From Nilaparvata lugens (Eukaryota; Arthropoda; Insecta; Hemiptera; Delphacidae), in contig NC_052516.1 in NCBI RefSeq assembly GCF_014356525.2, positions 22,598,929 through 22,662,928 on the forward strand: 64,000 bases of DNA, in the 5' to 3' direction. Shown here piece by piece: positions 36,867 through 48,674 of this stretch (its first letter is position 1; every line of letters starts with the position of its first letter). The notes under the pieces were generated by a model. That model did no database searches. It was not told the origin of the DNA and saw nothing but the letters and a program-made list of their open reading frames with translations. The position numbers were made by a program, and so were the translations under genes.

Positions 36867-37265
36867 CCACAGAAGGCATTTTTCTCTTCGAAAAGAGAAG
36901 TCTTTTCTGATTGGTTCTCGTGGTAATCAAGGCTTGAATTCAACAGGCTCTTGGGCAACCGTGCTTAAGGCTAGGCACACACCAGTTAGTCAAGACAAGA
37001 CTAGTCACGATTAGTCACAATACTTCACATAGTTGCTTATGAAGCAACACACACCGATTAGTCACCGCAATTAGACATGACTCCATAAGCAACTATGTGA
37101 AGTATTGTGACTAATCGTGACTAGTCTTGTCTTGACTAACTGGTGTGTGCCTAGCCTTAAGCACGGTTACCCAAGAGCCTGTTGAATTTAAGCTTAGATT
37201 ACCACGAGAACCAATCAGAAAAGACTTCTCTTTTCGAAGAGAAAAAGGCCTTCTGTGGTTGGTTC
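36867..37265. repeat. ~400-bp palindrome: MITE nested centrally in another MITE
   Basis: The outer arms (CAACCACAGAAGGC, CTCTTCGAAAAGAGAAG, CTGATTGGTTCTCGTGGTAA) and inner arms (GGCTAGGCACACACCAGTTA, AGTCAAGACAAGACTAGTCA) all continue without a break into their inverses at the right. The inner 193 bp (36966-37158) equals the MITE split by a retrotransposon at 17409/20633. Confidence 0.85.
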
Positions 37266-37426
37266 ACAAGACATCTAGATAACAACCATGTGTTATGTAG
37301 TGTTTTTTGCATAATGACGCCATTGATCCTATACAAGTGTGGTTAAAGGATGAAGAAGAAGCTATTGAGGCATTTAATAATGATTAAACCTTGATAGGCT
37401 TTTGTGTAACCGGGCCTTAGAGTAAG

Positions 37427-37552
37427 TGCCGGTTGCACAAAAGCCGGTTAAATTTTAGCGAACCATTCAGAAAAGGCCTGCTTCTCTGATTGGTTATTGT
37501 GAAATTAATCCGGGTGAAATTAAACCAGCTTTTGTGCAACCGGGCCTTTGTT
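37427..37552. repeat. CCGGTTGCA-type MITE
   Basis: GCCGGTTGCACAAAAGCCGG and the inverse CAGCTTTTGTGCAACCGGGC enclose CCATTCAGAAAAGGCCTGCT. Further copies at 37924-38073, 42068-42468 (interrupted) and 56308-56478. Confidence 0.8.
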
Positions 37553-37639
37553 ACATTGAAACATAAACAGTCACTAGATATCCTATACTAGGAAACTAGC
37601 AGCTTCTTCTACATTTTTAGATGTTTGTATGTTTGTATG

Positions 37640-38225
37640 TTTGTATTTCACCGGATCTCGAAAACGGCTCTAACGATTCTCACGAAATTCAGAACATAGT
37701 AGGTTTATAATATTAAGATTCGATTGCACTAGGTTTCATCCCTGGGAAAACTCACTGAAGGACATTAAAAGGATAATTATTATTCATCCTTGGTGAAACA
37801 GCTGATGATAATTATTTTGTCGTATGTTGTTGATGAAAGTGAGTGAGCGAGTTCATGTGTGTGGGACTGTGTCAAAATTATGACTCAGCTGTTGAACTTT
37901 TGTAATCATTCAATCAGGTACTCAATGCCGGTTGCAAAAAAGCCGGGTTATTTTCAATCCTGATTAATTCCAGTAGATCCATCCTCTTGAAATGGTGTTC
38001 TCTGATTTGATTAAAGTGATGTTAATCAGGATTAAAATTCAACCGGCTTTTGTGCAACTGGACCTTTGTGAGGGAAATTTTTACATATTTCTCTGGGAAT
38101 TATAATCTCAATGTACTGTGATTAGATAGAACATTTCTGTATGAATGTTATTATAATTTCTTCTTTCGTAATACATTTTTTATGCTTTGGTACTCCAGAG
38201 CGAAGCTCGGTCCCCGATATTAATA
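37640..38225. repeat. Interspersed repeat related to 13425-13848, with nested MITE
   Basis: CCGGATCTCGAAAACGGCTC to GTGAGTGAGCGAG matches the intron-5 repeat of Stt3B; the end has GAGCGAAGCTCGGTCCCCGA. The CCGGTTGCA-type MITE 37924-38073 lies inside it. Confidence 0.5.
37924..38073. repeat. CCGGTTGCA-type MITE
   Basis: TGCCGGTTGCAAAAAAGCCG at the left, ACCGGCTTTTGTGCAACTGG at the right, 150 bp. Confidence 0.8.
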
Positions 38226-39004
38226 TTAGTGAGATCATGAACAGTCATATATTGAGATCATCATTATTATATCTACAAATTTCTAAATAAAATGTCGATA
38301 TTTTAAGACTGAAGCAGCTTAGTTTATAACACAAATTTTCCGTGAATTCCAAATAGAATGAATGAAGGGATCGAAGCATTACATGAATTACATTAGAATA
38401 TAAATATTACAAAAATAATACTAGGTAGTGGATAATTATACCATTCAGCACATGTCGCTGTTCATCTACTGCAATTTTTCAACAAATTCTTGTAATATCC
38501 CTTAATTTTTAAAACATTCATTAATTGCAGACCCTTACAACTATCAAAAATCGCTTAGACAAGTCGCCTAACTTTACTGTTCATATTTAGGGAGACATAA
38601 AATTGAAGCTATTCACAGTTTCTACTGATAACAAAACAATCCAATAAATAGTTCGGAATATAAGAGAGAACATAGAGTTTATGGTAAATAACGAAGTCTA
38701 TATTTACTTTTATTATTATTTGATCAAATTAGATAACATACTTTATTACTACATGAATGAAAATATTCCGTCATAAACTGATAGGTCAATGATCGATGGT
38801 CTTTTTATGACAATTCGTGAGAATTCACGTGATTGGTTAGTTGAGAGGTCGAGCAATTTCAAGGTCATTGGTAGGGCATGAACGGTGCTGAGTTTATGGA
38901 TTGTTTATCACGGTGATCTTTTTGGCTTCTGACTTATTTTTCGAAAAATATTTTTGCAAATTGAATAACGTGACGCACACGTGTACCGCCCACACACCAA
39001 AGTG
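38226..39004. other. Intergenic DNA without recognised features
   Basis: No ORF, RNA gene or clear repeat; AT-rich. Confidence 0.5.
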
Positions 39005-39112
39005 ACCGGAGAATATTATTCCTATAAGTTCAAATGGGACTATTCATACTCGCTAAACCGTGCTGAGTGGGAACAGTCAAATAAGAACCCATGGAAATCA
39101 TATTTTCCTCCA
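39005..39112. repeat. Repeat related to 29320-29462
   Basis: GAATATTATTCCTATAAGTT, CAAATGGGACTATTCATACT and GAGTGGGAACAGTC blocks, ending in TATTTTCCTCC. Confidence 0.5.
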
Positions 39113-39737
39113 CCTACTGTCTAAAGTACTTACTTTACTCCCTGGAACATAATACTAAAGTGTCACTTTTTCGCTCTCGGTACTAAAAAACAGAAAAACT
39201 CCCTAGGGAGGAAAAGTAACTCAATTTAAATAACATGGGAAGCATCTCTATTTTAAAAACTTACATTTTTGTAATAGGTTAGAAGGTCTAAGCTCAGGTG
39301 AGGAAGCACATAGAGTAGTCATCAAACCAACTAAATTCAATACCGTACCTCAACCAGACATTTGATCAATGTATGAAATTTATAATGTTTGTATGCTAAA
39401 ATCATTACAAACTTCATATATCACTATACTAAAACTTGTATAACATTTTTGTTTATTCCATGTTATTCAAAATACCAGTCAACGAATATTCCTCATTAAC
39501 TAATCAAATTTGAAACGGGAACTTCATGTAGTTGTGGCGGCCATTGTTGTTACAACTTTTGCCGACAATAGCGCATAGCGCTGTCAGCGCGGAGAATGAA
39601 CTGTGATTACAAGCCAGCTGTTTCTGTTTACTTTTTAGATTATGTTGTAACACATTGTTTGGTCAAGTACGTTTTTAAAAATTATTTATTTGCAGTTTTT
39701 ATAAAAATGTAGGTGGAGGAAAAATGTTGTGTATATC

Positions 39738-39836
39738 ACGAGTGAAAAATGCTTTTTCTCCCTCAGGAAAATTGTTGCCCTCGGGCTTCAAACTTTTCCC
39801 TCAGGGAGAAAAAACAGTACTTTTCACTCTAGATAT
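39738..39836. repeat. ~100-bp foldback
   Basis: GAGTGAAAAATGCTTTTTCT with CCCTCAGG pairs with CCCTCAGGGAGAAAAAACAG and TACTTTTCACTC; the tip is GTTGCCCTCGGGC. Confidence 0.75.
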
Positions 39837-40089
39837 ACAAATAGCTATTTCACTGTGCCTGTCACTGTGTGGTGCGTGGGAATAAGTTCAGCTCTACATG
39901 TAGGCCTACTTGCTCTTCTATTGGTTGAGCCTAGCTTTAGGCTTACCTTAGGCTGGTTGTGGGTTTATCAATTCACTGTTAAATTATTCAATTATTATCG
40001 TATAATAATCAATAGAATACAAATTGATTCGCATTGGCTCATATCATTGTGAAATCCTGAGTATTGAGGATTTGATAAATAGATTAGTC

Positions 40090-40857
40090 GCTGAATTCGA
40101 ATCCGAAATTTGCTGACACGCCAGAGGGTGGCTTCACCCCCAAAACCCCAAAATTTCGGACCTTTCTTCGAATTTCTCATTCAATCTCGAAAACCTTGAG
40201 TTTCTCAAGAAAAATCATTCTCGACAAAATTAAAGAAAATAGAATTTCCAATATATTGAGTGGTCGCGCAGAACTCTACCGTTTTTGGTTCCGGAACTAC
40301 GAATTTTCAAAAAAAGGGTATTTTTTAAGGGTTTTTCAAAATTATGCAAACTCACCACTTTCACCATATACCGTACAACTTGGATATTTCACTAGTAATG
40401 ATAAAAAACCACACATCACGTGAAAGAGCAATTAATTCTGAACAGGATTACTTAGGAATTTTCAAATTAAGTGGAGGGGGAGGGGGAATAAACCCAAAAA
40501 TAGAAAATCATGTCCTACAGCCAAAATACAAATTTTTCATTATAATAACATTTTAAGACCTTCCTAACAAAAAATACATATTTCAGCTGAAATCATCTCA
40601 CGAGGGTTATTTTCTATGAGAATCACCCGTTAGATACACTTAATTCCATTATTTCCGGGTGGGGGGGGCACCCATAAGGATACGTCAAGGATCAAAACTT
40701 TAAACACATAACTTTTGACAGAATGGTCAGATCTCCTTGTTCAACAGCTCATTCTTCTTAGCTCGTCAAGGCGGTTCAAAATCATGTATTTTGGAATTTT
40801 AGGGGTGAAGCCGCCCTCTGGCGTGTCAGCAAATTTCGGATTCGAATTCAGCGCCCC
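40090..40857. repeat. 768-bp element with ~70-bp terminal inverted repeats
   Basis: CGCTGAATTCGAATCCGAAA, TTTGCTGACACGCCAGAGGG and TGGCTTCACCCC at the left have exact inverses at the right edge. The interior has no ORF of note. The ends look like a DNA transposon, but no transposase remains. Confidence 0.85.
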
Positions 40858-41384
40858 AAAATACATATAGAACCGTCGAGAAAAATTCTTTCGGGGCTGT
40901 TTCCTGAAAAACGACCATTTGACTGGACTAGATGGTACGATATATCTGATAAGAAAATAAATAACCTAGCTACATTTGGACTGTAAAAATTAGAATTGGA
41001 ACGGTTTTGGGCGTAAGACTGTGGTACTTTTCTGCAAGTTGAGTAATTCTGAATGATTAAATAAATAATGGAAATGGAAGTAACCAAAACCTATTAGTAA
41101 TTAATGGAAAAACTTGAAAACAATCACAACCTATTCATTAAAATAAACTACTTTAGTTGTAGAACCATAATTGATAAATAATGATGTCATGAACAAAGTT
41201 CAAATATTGATTCATTTTATTTGTATAGGGTTTAGATTAGAAACTTCATTGATGTATAAATATTATTGAATTAAGAGACTTGAAAGGATGACAACTACGT
41301 TTCATTGAGTATAGAGATACAGAAAACTACAACATAAGAATTAAAAATGAAATTATAATAATACTGAATGTGATGCCCACTAAG
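40858..41384. other. Intergenic DNA without recognised features
   Basis: AT-rich; no gene or repeat identified. Confidence 0.45.
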
Positions 41385-41505
41385 CTCTTAGGCTTGTGCG
41401 TGGGTAATGAGTGAGAGGGATGATAATGAGAGATGACGACTACTTTTTAGGTAATCGGGACCGACGGCTTATCGTCTCCTCCGAAAGACGGGGACTCTAT
41501 TTAAA
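41385..41505 (-). mobile_element. SINE-like fragment sharing the core motif of the SINE at 1864
   Basis: In reverse it reads AGTCCCCGTCTTTCGGAGGA, GACGATAAGCCGTCGGTCCC, comparable to CTCCCGTGTTATCGGATGGG, CACGTTAAACTGTCGGTCCC in the tRNA-derived SINE. The tRNA-like head is not recognisable. Confidence 0.4.
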
Positions 41506-41774
41506 ATTGTTCTTTATTTGAAAATGAATATTTATGAAACACGTTCTGAAAAATATAAAAGGTTATTTTCACATTCAGTTTTTAAAACATAAGTTATAGG
41601 TAGCCCTAAAAACAAGAAAGAGAATAATAATTATTATAAAGTACCTACCGGTACGTAGTTAGAACCAGTACCGGTATAGAAGAATTATAGTGTCAATAAA
41701 CTTAAGGTTTTAATCATTATAGGTTCAACTTTCAAATTTCTCTATTTCCACATGTAAAATGGTTGTTATAAACT

Positions 41775-41996
41775 AGCAGCTAGGTAGCTCCTCAAGGGTC
41801 TATTACTCAAAAACTTGACGTAGTGAAATCTTGAAGAATAGAAAATAGACCTATAACCATCCTTGGTTAATCAAGAATCTATATGCAAAATTTCAAGTTA
41901 ATCAGTTGAGTAGTTCAGACGTCATGATGCGTCAAACATGATTTTCCTATCCCTTACGTGTATAAGCCAGTTCTTTCCTATATTATAGTATAGATT
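41775..41996 (-). mobile_element. Helitron-like 5' fragment, reverse orientation
   Basis: Inverse of TCTATACTATAATATAGG and ACTGGCTTATACACGTAAGG; shares GACGCATCATGACGTCTGAA with the pieces at 8290 and 49221. Confidence 0.4.
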
Positions 41997-42067
41997 ACTA
42001 CAGATGGAATGTCACAAGAAGTGAGAGATAATTATGTTCAGTGGAAAAAATATTTTCTTCTTATATT

Positions 42068-42468
42068 CCCGGTTGCAAAAAAGACTGTTCAATTTTAACC
42101 CTGATTAACTTCACGAGAACTAATAAGAGAAGGCTTTTGCGAAAAAAAAGACATCTCTGTTTGGTTCTCATAGATTTAATCATGATTTAAATTATTTTAT
42201 TTTATTTATTTTTTCAAAGAAGCACTGATTGGGGGAGAAAAACAAAGGATACTCCTTGTACTTTCTCTCTCCCAAATTTAGATAACATTTTAAAAGCCCG
42301 AAATAGGGTTATGATCTCACTTTTCTAAAATTTTATTAGAGTTTCACTCAAAAACAACGAAAACTAAGAATTTTGAATTTTTACGGTTAAAAACAGAATA
42401 AAACCAAAAATATTACTCTCAAATGATCATTATTTTTTTAATTCAACAGGCTTTTGTGCAATCGAGCC
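42068..42468. repeat. CCGGTTGCA-type MITE interrupted by another repeat
   Basis: Outer arms TTCCCGGTTGCAAAAAAG and AACAGGCTTTTGTGCAATCG, with GAGAACTAATAAGAGAAGGC inside. The insert at about 42196-42435 is the CTCTCCCAAATTTAGATAAC family also seen at 14577-14800. Confidence 0.65.
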
Positions 42469-42649
42469 ATAAATATGTTTTCAGGTCCACAAAGTTGTAT
42501 GGAATAATCCTCCTTAACCACTATAATACTTTAAGATATTTTGTTATAACTGGAAATATTTTTGTTTTCATTTTTTCACCACCTCACTCAAACGAGGTCA
42601 TATACTGCGAAACCACCATCTTCAAGACGCACATCAAATTATGATTGCA

Positions 42650-45380
42650 AAATCTTTCTCTCTCTGATGTCAATAGAAAAAATGCAGCAATCACAATTTT
42701 TCTCAACAAAAAATTCATGATCGTCATGTCCAATTGAAAACTTGTTAATTGTGATCATTTCTTTGTGATATTCATATTTTTTCACAATAAATAAATCCAA
42801 CCCTATCTGAAGAATGTGAACGTGTTTTATTAGTAATAACTTTTAATCATTTAGTTCTGAATGGAGCTGACCATTTCACGGGATAATTTGTTAAAGACGT
42901 TTTTTGTAAAGCGTTTGATGATAACATGAAAATCTTGGCACAAGTTCTGAATAGAACAATGCGAACTTTTATCAGCTTGTCTGTGATTGGTCGAAGTCGT
43001 ATCACGTGACGGATGGTCAGTTTTGTTATCAAGATTTGAAAGCGATGTTGGAGATGAGAAAATTTTGGTTCGGTCTGTTTTGAAGTGCCCGCCTTAGGTA
43101 CAGGACCTCCCAAGATTTTTGGATCCTCAACTTGGGGATTTTCACTAATCGTAAGTAAAATACTTCAATAAAATCTAGTAAATATGGTTCTAACATTAAT
43201 ACATTGGCTAAGAAATATAGAAGTAGGTTTATAGACATATTATGAGAAAAAATGTCAACAGATCATGGCTAATTATAAAGCTTCACACAGAAGACGACAC
43301 CATTGGTGTCGAATCATGTTTAATATTTTACAATAAATAAGTGATATTTTCGACAACAGACCAATGTTTTCATTATGTTATATTACAACATCTCACAAGC
43401 AACAATATCTGAAGAATACTTAATGTTTGGGATGTAGTGTATAAATTAATATAAAATACCAGAAATTAATTGAATTATTAAACAGATTCCTAAAATAATT
43501 GAACCTCAATTATCAAATTCAGCGTCAATAATTAAAATAATTATGTAATTCTTTGTAATTTTGTTTTGTCTTGTTTTGTGTGTTTTCAATAAAAATTGAA
43601 ATTGAATTGAAGTTCCATCAGTAAGAAATATTTCTGTGTGTAGGAAGATTAATTAAAACGTTATGAAATTCAGAAGTGGATACATGCTTACTTGAGACAA
43701 TTTCATTTATCAAACAACTTATGTAGGAATTTATCGAACAAGTTGTATGCTATTATGGAAGTTATTTCTTAAATTGATATCTATAACTCAAACATGGGAA
43801 AATCATCTACAGATAGTGTAAAACATTTTGAAAAGTAGAGTCGTCTGAAAGATCGAGAGTGGAATGTCAGGTCACGTGTATTTTCTAATATTAATAATTA
43901 ATAATATTGATTGATTGAGTACTTTATTTATGTAGATTACAATATATACTGGCTTATAAACTTATACAATAGGTAGCTTACAATATAGCAAAGTTTTAGA
44001 TGAATTTACATAACATAAACTAAGAAAATAATTATTGAACTCTGTACAATGATATGAAAAAAATCAATTTGGAATAACTATACAAGATAATATTGTAATG
44101 CATCTACATAAATTGGCGGAGCTTTGGACATATCAAAGTCCTTTCTTTGGGAAGAATATTAAAAATATCCTTTGTGGAGATTAACAATATTATATCGTAC
44201 GGTATTTTAACTTTTCAAGTTGCAATACAGTCGCTAAAAACTTGTACTGATTGACTCAATATATTTTAAATGATTACCACTTTATATAAACTAGTACCCA
44301 AATTGCATTTTGAAGACAACACATTTTATTTAATCTTCGAGAAAATCCTAGAAGAATTCTTTTGAAGAGGGAAAGCTTCGGCTGTAAAAATCATCTATTT
44401 TCTAATATTTTTCAGTTGATAAATGAGAAACTAATAACAAATTATACATCCCAAAGTGGTACTACTTCAGCACGAGTTTCAGCGTTTGTCACTCATTTAC
44501 AATACTTATTCAATACATAGATTGAGTGATTTGTCACTTATTTTCAATACATATTAGTCAGTCTTTTTATATAGGCAAAGTCATGATTTATATATGACTT
44601 TCATATAGTAATTCTTTTCATATCTTTTCACTATTTTCATACACAGTCAAGTAGCCTATTTCTTTGCTTGATAATTGAATTCGATCAATAATATTTTTTG
44701 TAATTATAAATTGGAAAATAAATATTACAGCGACTAACATAACTTATAGGAAGTTTTCTATGATGATTCTCATTAGTTTCATGCTTTAGATTTCTACAAT
44801 GTCAATGTCTCTAGAGCAAAATTTCTCCTACCTCTATCCTCTATTTATAAATTTACTCGGCAATCAAGCGTGCCAAAATAGAGTTCAGTGTAGGCATCCT
44901 TAGTTAACTTACTTATCAGAAATAACGTGTCACTTACTCTTCTAACTATACAGGCACTACTTGGTTTTATAAGTAAGTACTTATATATTATGATTTTAAC
45001 TTCAATAAACCCAGATTATTGGAATTAAACCCTTAAATAACCAGGCTTGAAAAGCCCTTGATTTGATTTTCACCTCATACTTTTCTATCAGTTCCTATCA
45101 GGAAAGTTACATTTTGTGAAATTTCAAGAGACTTTCATTGATTTTTCAGACCAGTTGTATAGTTATGCTCTTATTCTAGAACTAGAAGTATTATTCTTAG
45201 TGATAATAAACTCTTGAATATTAAATTTATTTGCAAAACCTATCCACTAAACATCAATGCATATGCATTAAAGAGATTACGCCTTAAAAAGTTAGGTACC
45301 GTACTTTTTGAATTATTCCTGTACGAAATAGACAAACTTCAAAATTACAGTTGTGTTGTGAGTGATGTTGTGGTACTTTT
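42650..45380. other. Intergenic DNA, few features
   Basis: AT-rich. AATAAAAATTGAAATTGAAT at about 43590 resembles a microsatellite-type retroelement 3' end, and TTGATTGATTGAGTACTTTATTTATG at 43907 reads like an inverted one, but no coding remnant supports either. Confidence 0.4.
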
Positions 45381-45387
45381 CCATAAT

Positions 45388-45468
45388 GAAAACACAAATT
45401 TAAATTGTCAACCACTTTTTGAAAAGATGTTCTATAAAAAGTGGTTGACAATTTAAATTTGTGTTTTC
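45388..45468. repeat. 81-bp near-perfect hairpin
   Basis: GAAAACACAAATTTAAATTG and TCAACCACTTTTT pair exactly with AAAAAGTGGTTGA and CAATTTAAATTTGTGTTTTC, a stem of about 33 bp with a ~15-nt loop. Confidence 0.9.
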
Positions 45469-46204
45469 AAACTTCAAAATTATTTAGTATGAGACAAGAT
45501 AAGTCAACAATATTCGATATTAACTAAATGACATAAATTGAATTCATATACAATAAATAATTATAATATCATGATCATTGGTGATGGATGGTAATATCAA
45601 TTATTGGTGATGGATTTTTTCTGAGGTGCTTGTATAAAATAATGATAATATTGTACTGTATGAGAGGTTTTCTAATATTATAAGAATCAATAATAACTAC
45701 CATACTTATCAAGTATTTTTCCACTTGATCTCTTAATAAGTTCATATTTAATATTATACCAGTAACTTTTATTGGTATATAGATATTTCTATAATCTTTT
45801 AGAAAGTGACTTGGCTTGTTATAGAATAAATAATAATAATAATTATAATAATAATAACAACTTGTTATAGAATAATGTTATAGAATTGTTTATTAATAAT
45901 GAATGATTTCCTATAGGCCTAAATGAAAGGTTGCAGGTAGACCTACTTGTGATTATATATTTTTGAAGGAAGATGAGAGTAAATTTAGACATTAGTAAAA
46001 AACTGACGTTGAAGCTCTTAAGTATAGGATACGGTATGCCAATCTATGTTGTGTTTTATAGCTTTCAAGCTATATAAGCAGGCTACTGAAATATATAAGC
46101 TACCGTACGTTATTAATTTGTAAATGGGATATCCTGTATAGTCAATTATTCGAAGATGAGATAATTGCTACCCAGTAATCAATTTTGACATGGTTCATTA
46201 GGTA

Positions 46205-46510
46205 TAGTAAGGTCCACGTTATAATGGCAGTGGTGAAATATAGGAGAAAACGTTGCCGATCCTCTGTCTTGAACAGCCTTCTACTGACAGTAGCTGATAA
46301 AGGTTTATTGATGTAATATTAACTGTTCATTCTCGTTTAAAAAATAATCAATTATATTTTATTAAGCAAAAATTATATTCTTCAATAATTTCATAATGAA
46401 TTTTCATAATTAAGATGAAATAAGATGTTAATTAATTATTAATTCTACATTGTTAACGCGAGCAAAGCGAGAAAGAGATAGTGCTATCCGCTTTGTTGAA
46501 TGATAGACAA
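46205..46510. repeat. TA-type MITE
   Basis: Left end AAGGTCCACGTTATAATGGC. The body shares GGTTTATTGATGTAATATTA and GCGAGAAAGAGATAG with 1062, 52208 and 58790. Its right terminus is replaced by the next element. Confidence 0.7.
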
Positions 46511-46511
46511 G

Positions 46512-46722
46512 GATATAGTGAGATCCACGTTATAATGACAGTATTTGATCAACTTTGGTTTTGCTATCATTCGACAAAGCCGATGGTACTATCCTTTTAT
46601 AGGTCCACAACAATGCCAATTATGTTTTTGACAGTGTAAAAATATAATTAAATAATGCAGAGAATCGGCATCGCTATTCTTCTATCTTTATCCACTGCCA
46701 TTATAACGTGGACCTCACTATA
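46512..46722. repeat. TA-type MITE, short version
   Basis: AGTGAGATCCACGTTATAAT to TTATAACGTGGACCTCACTA, related to the 228-bp copies in the Stt3B duplicates. Another terminus (CATTATAACGTGGACCTCAC) follows at about 46750-46769, completing the outer MITE, so this copy is nested. Confidence 0.75.
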
Positions 46723-46769
46723 GCAATACCAATGCTGATCAAACACTGCCATTATAACGTGGACCTCAC

Positions 46770-48477
46770 GGTACTTCTACTTTAAAAAACAATAGTCACC
46801 GTACCTAACTAACATACAATGTTTGAGATTAGACGATATGACAATACCTCTCAGAATTCTCATAAGATAGAACAAGCACAATAATTCTAAGAGTTTTCTG
46901 AAGATAAAACACAATATTCCAACAACTCTACGAATTACTCAATAAGTAGACTTTCCGCAAGACTTTCTTCAGCTGATAAGAAACAATGGATTTTTCAGAA
47001 TTCTCTAGAAATTCCCTCACAAATAATAAGATAAGAATTTCGCACATGATTCACACATTCTGGCAAAATCACAAAAGCTGATCATCCATTTCAGAGCACG
47101 TGAAGATTATAATGACAACAAAGAGACATAATAATTAATATATTGACGAATATTTAAAAATGTTCGACATAATAGTTTGATATTGATAACCTTCATCTTG
47201 AACCACTGCTGAGAAACGTCTGATCTGACAATATAATATTAATTCATTATATTATCTTTCGACAGATTGTGTTTGTGAATATTTTCTTTGAGAAACGATA
47301 TTTGAATTATTGATTACTGCGAGTAATTACTGTGTCCGGTGATAACTTGTCATTACTGACGTTTATCAATAACTGATTATTATTTTAAGACGGATTTAAT
47401 TTTTTCTATAACAGATCTATTTTTTATACGACTGACACTTTAGTTATGCGTAGTTTGCGAATGACTGAATGATATGAAATCAATGGAATTTTTCAAATAG
47501 AGTTAAATTACTGATAAATAAGCAAATGAATAAATAGGTTATGTAGATTTGTCAGAAGCTATATCCTTATATTTAGGCTATTATGGTAAATTGATATTAA
47601 AATTTTAGTATTGCTATGATTCCTGCAAAGCTACTGTAATTAAGAAGTTTTTCTCTTATAGAGGTTGAAATTGAATTGTAAGTAGCCTATTGAAGTCCAA
47701 TATTATTTAACAAGATTAATATCAAATAAATGTTTCTAATATTTGATATACCGTAATCTAGTTATTCCTACAAAATTTAGGCCACCAGACTGGGAGTCTG
47801 GGACACATATGTATAGTGAGAAACCACCAAAAGTGTAAGGTACATATTTTGGCAATATATCATAAGCTATAGACTAGCTTTCATCACCTAGCTATCACTA
47901 AGGCATATCAAGGCTCTCATAAGGTGCCTTACAACTTTTTCACCTACCTTACCTATTTTTTTAATAATTATGCAGCAAAATAGCTGTAGCAAACGACCAG
48001 CTTTATGAAAAGCTTAATATACCTCCCAAATCCAAGTTTCATCAAAGAAGTTTCATAAAATTCCTATAATTTTCACTGACATTTCCTCTTTTTTACATTA
48101 TTTTTGCAACTCCAAACAAGTTTTCCACATATTTCATCAAGGTTTCTCTATTTTGCAGAAACATTACAGTAGAAACCAGACAGCTATTGCAAAGATTACC
48201 TCCCAAACATAATCTATATACAATTTTAATTATTTTCAATTAATTTTTCTTCTTTTTCTTTTTCAAATTTATTTCTCAAAAAACATACACAATTATAATA
48301 ATATAATATTATAACATCTAAAAATAATACAAGAAAAATACTATTAAATATATAAAATGATCCCAAAACTGCAGTATATTTTTTATGTCTATCTATGTTT
48401 AAGGAGTAGCCTACAAGGGTAAAACCTGTGCGTAGACCTAAGCCATTAACTAACTAATTTTCTTTGATCTTTTTTAG
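46770..48477. other. Region upstream of the desaturase coding start
   Basis: AT-rich, without a recognised ORF or repeat family. Exon 1 begins at an acceptor (48476-48477), so the promoter and at least one 5'UTR exon should lie here or further left, but I could not place them. Confidence 0.4.
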
Positions 48478-48481
48478 CAAA

Positions 48482-48674
48482 ATGACAGTAGCAACCGGAC
48501 AGCTGTTCGAGGAGGACGACGCCCCCGAGCCGATTGTGCACAAGGCGCCCGAAGTAAAGCACAAGGTCAAGATCTTCTGGCGTAATGTGTTCACCCTCAC
48601 CTACTTCCACATCGCATCCGTCTACGGAGTATACCTCGCTCTCACCAACACCAGATGGCAAACGTTCGCATTCG
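48482..48674 (+). CDS. Desaturase exon 1
   Basis: 193 nt, ends phase 1. Encodes MTVATGQLFEEDDAPEPIVH, a basic stretch and the first membrane helix (VFTLTYFHIASVYGVYLAL). Acceptor TTTTTAG at 48471-48477, donor TTCG|GTGAGG. Confidence 0.93.

Noticed and set aside
42847..43238. Overlapping 88- and 69-codon minus-strand frames
   Set aside because: No recognisable domain, no splice or UTR context; length within chance expectation.
45214..45456. 80-codon plus-strand frame near the perfect hairpin
   Set aside because: Its last third is one arm of the hairpin and the rest has no family resemblance.
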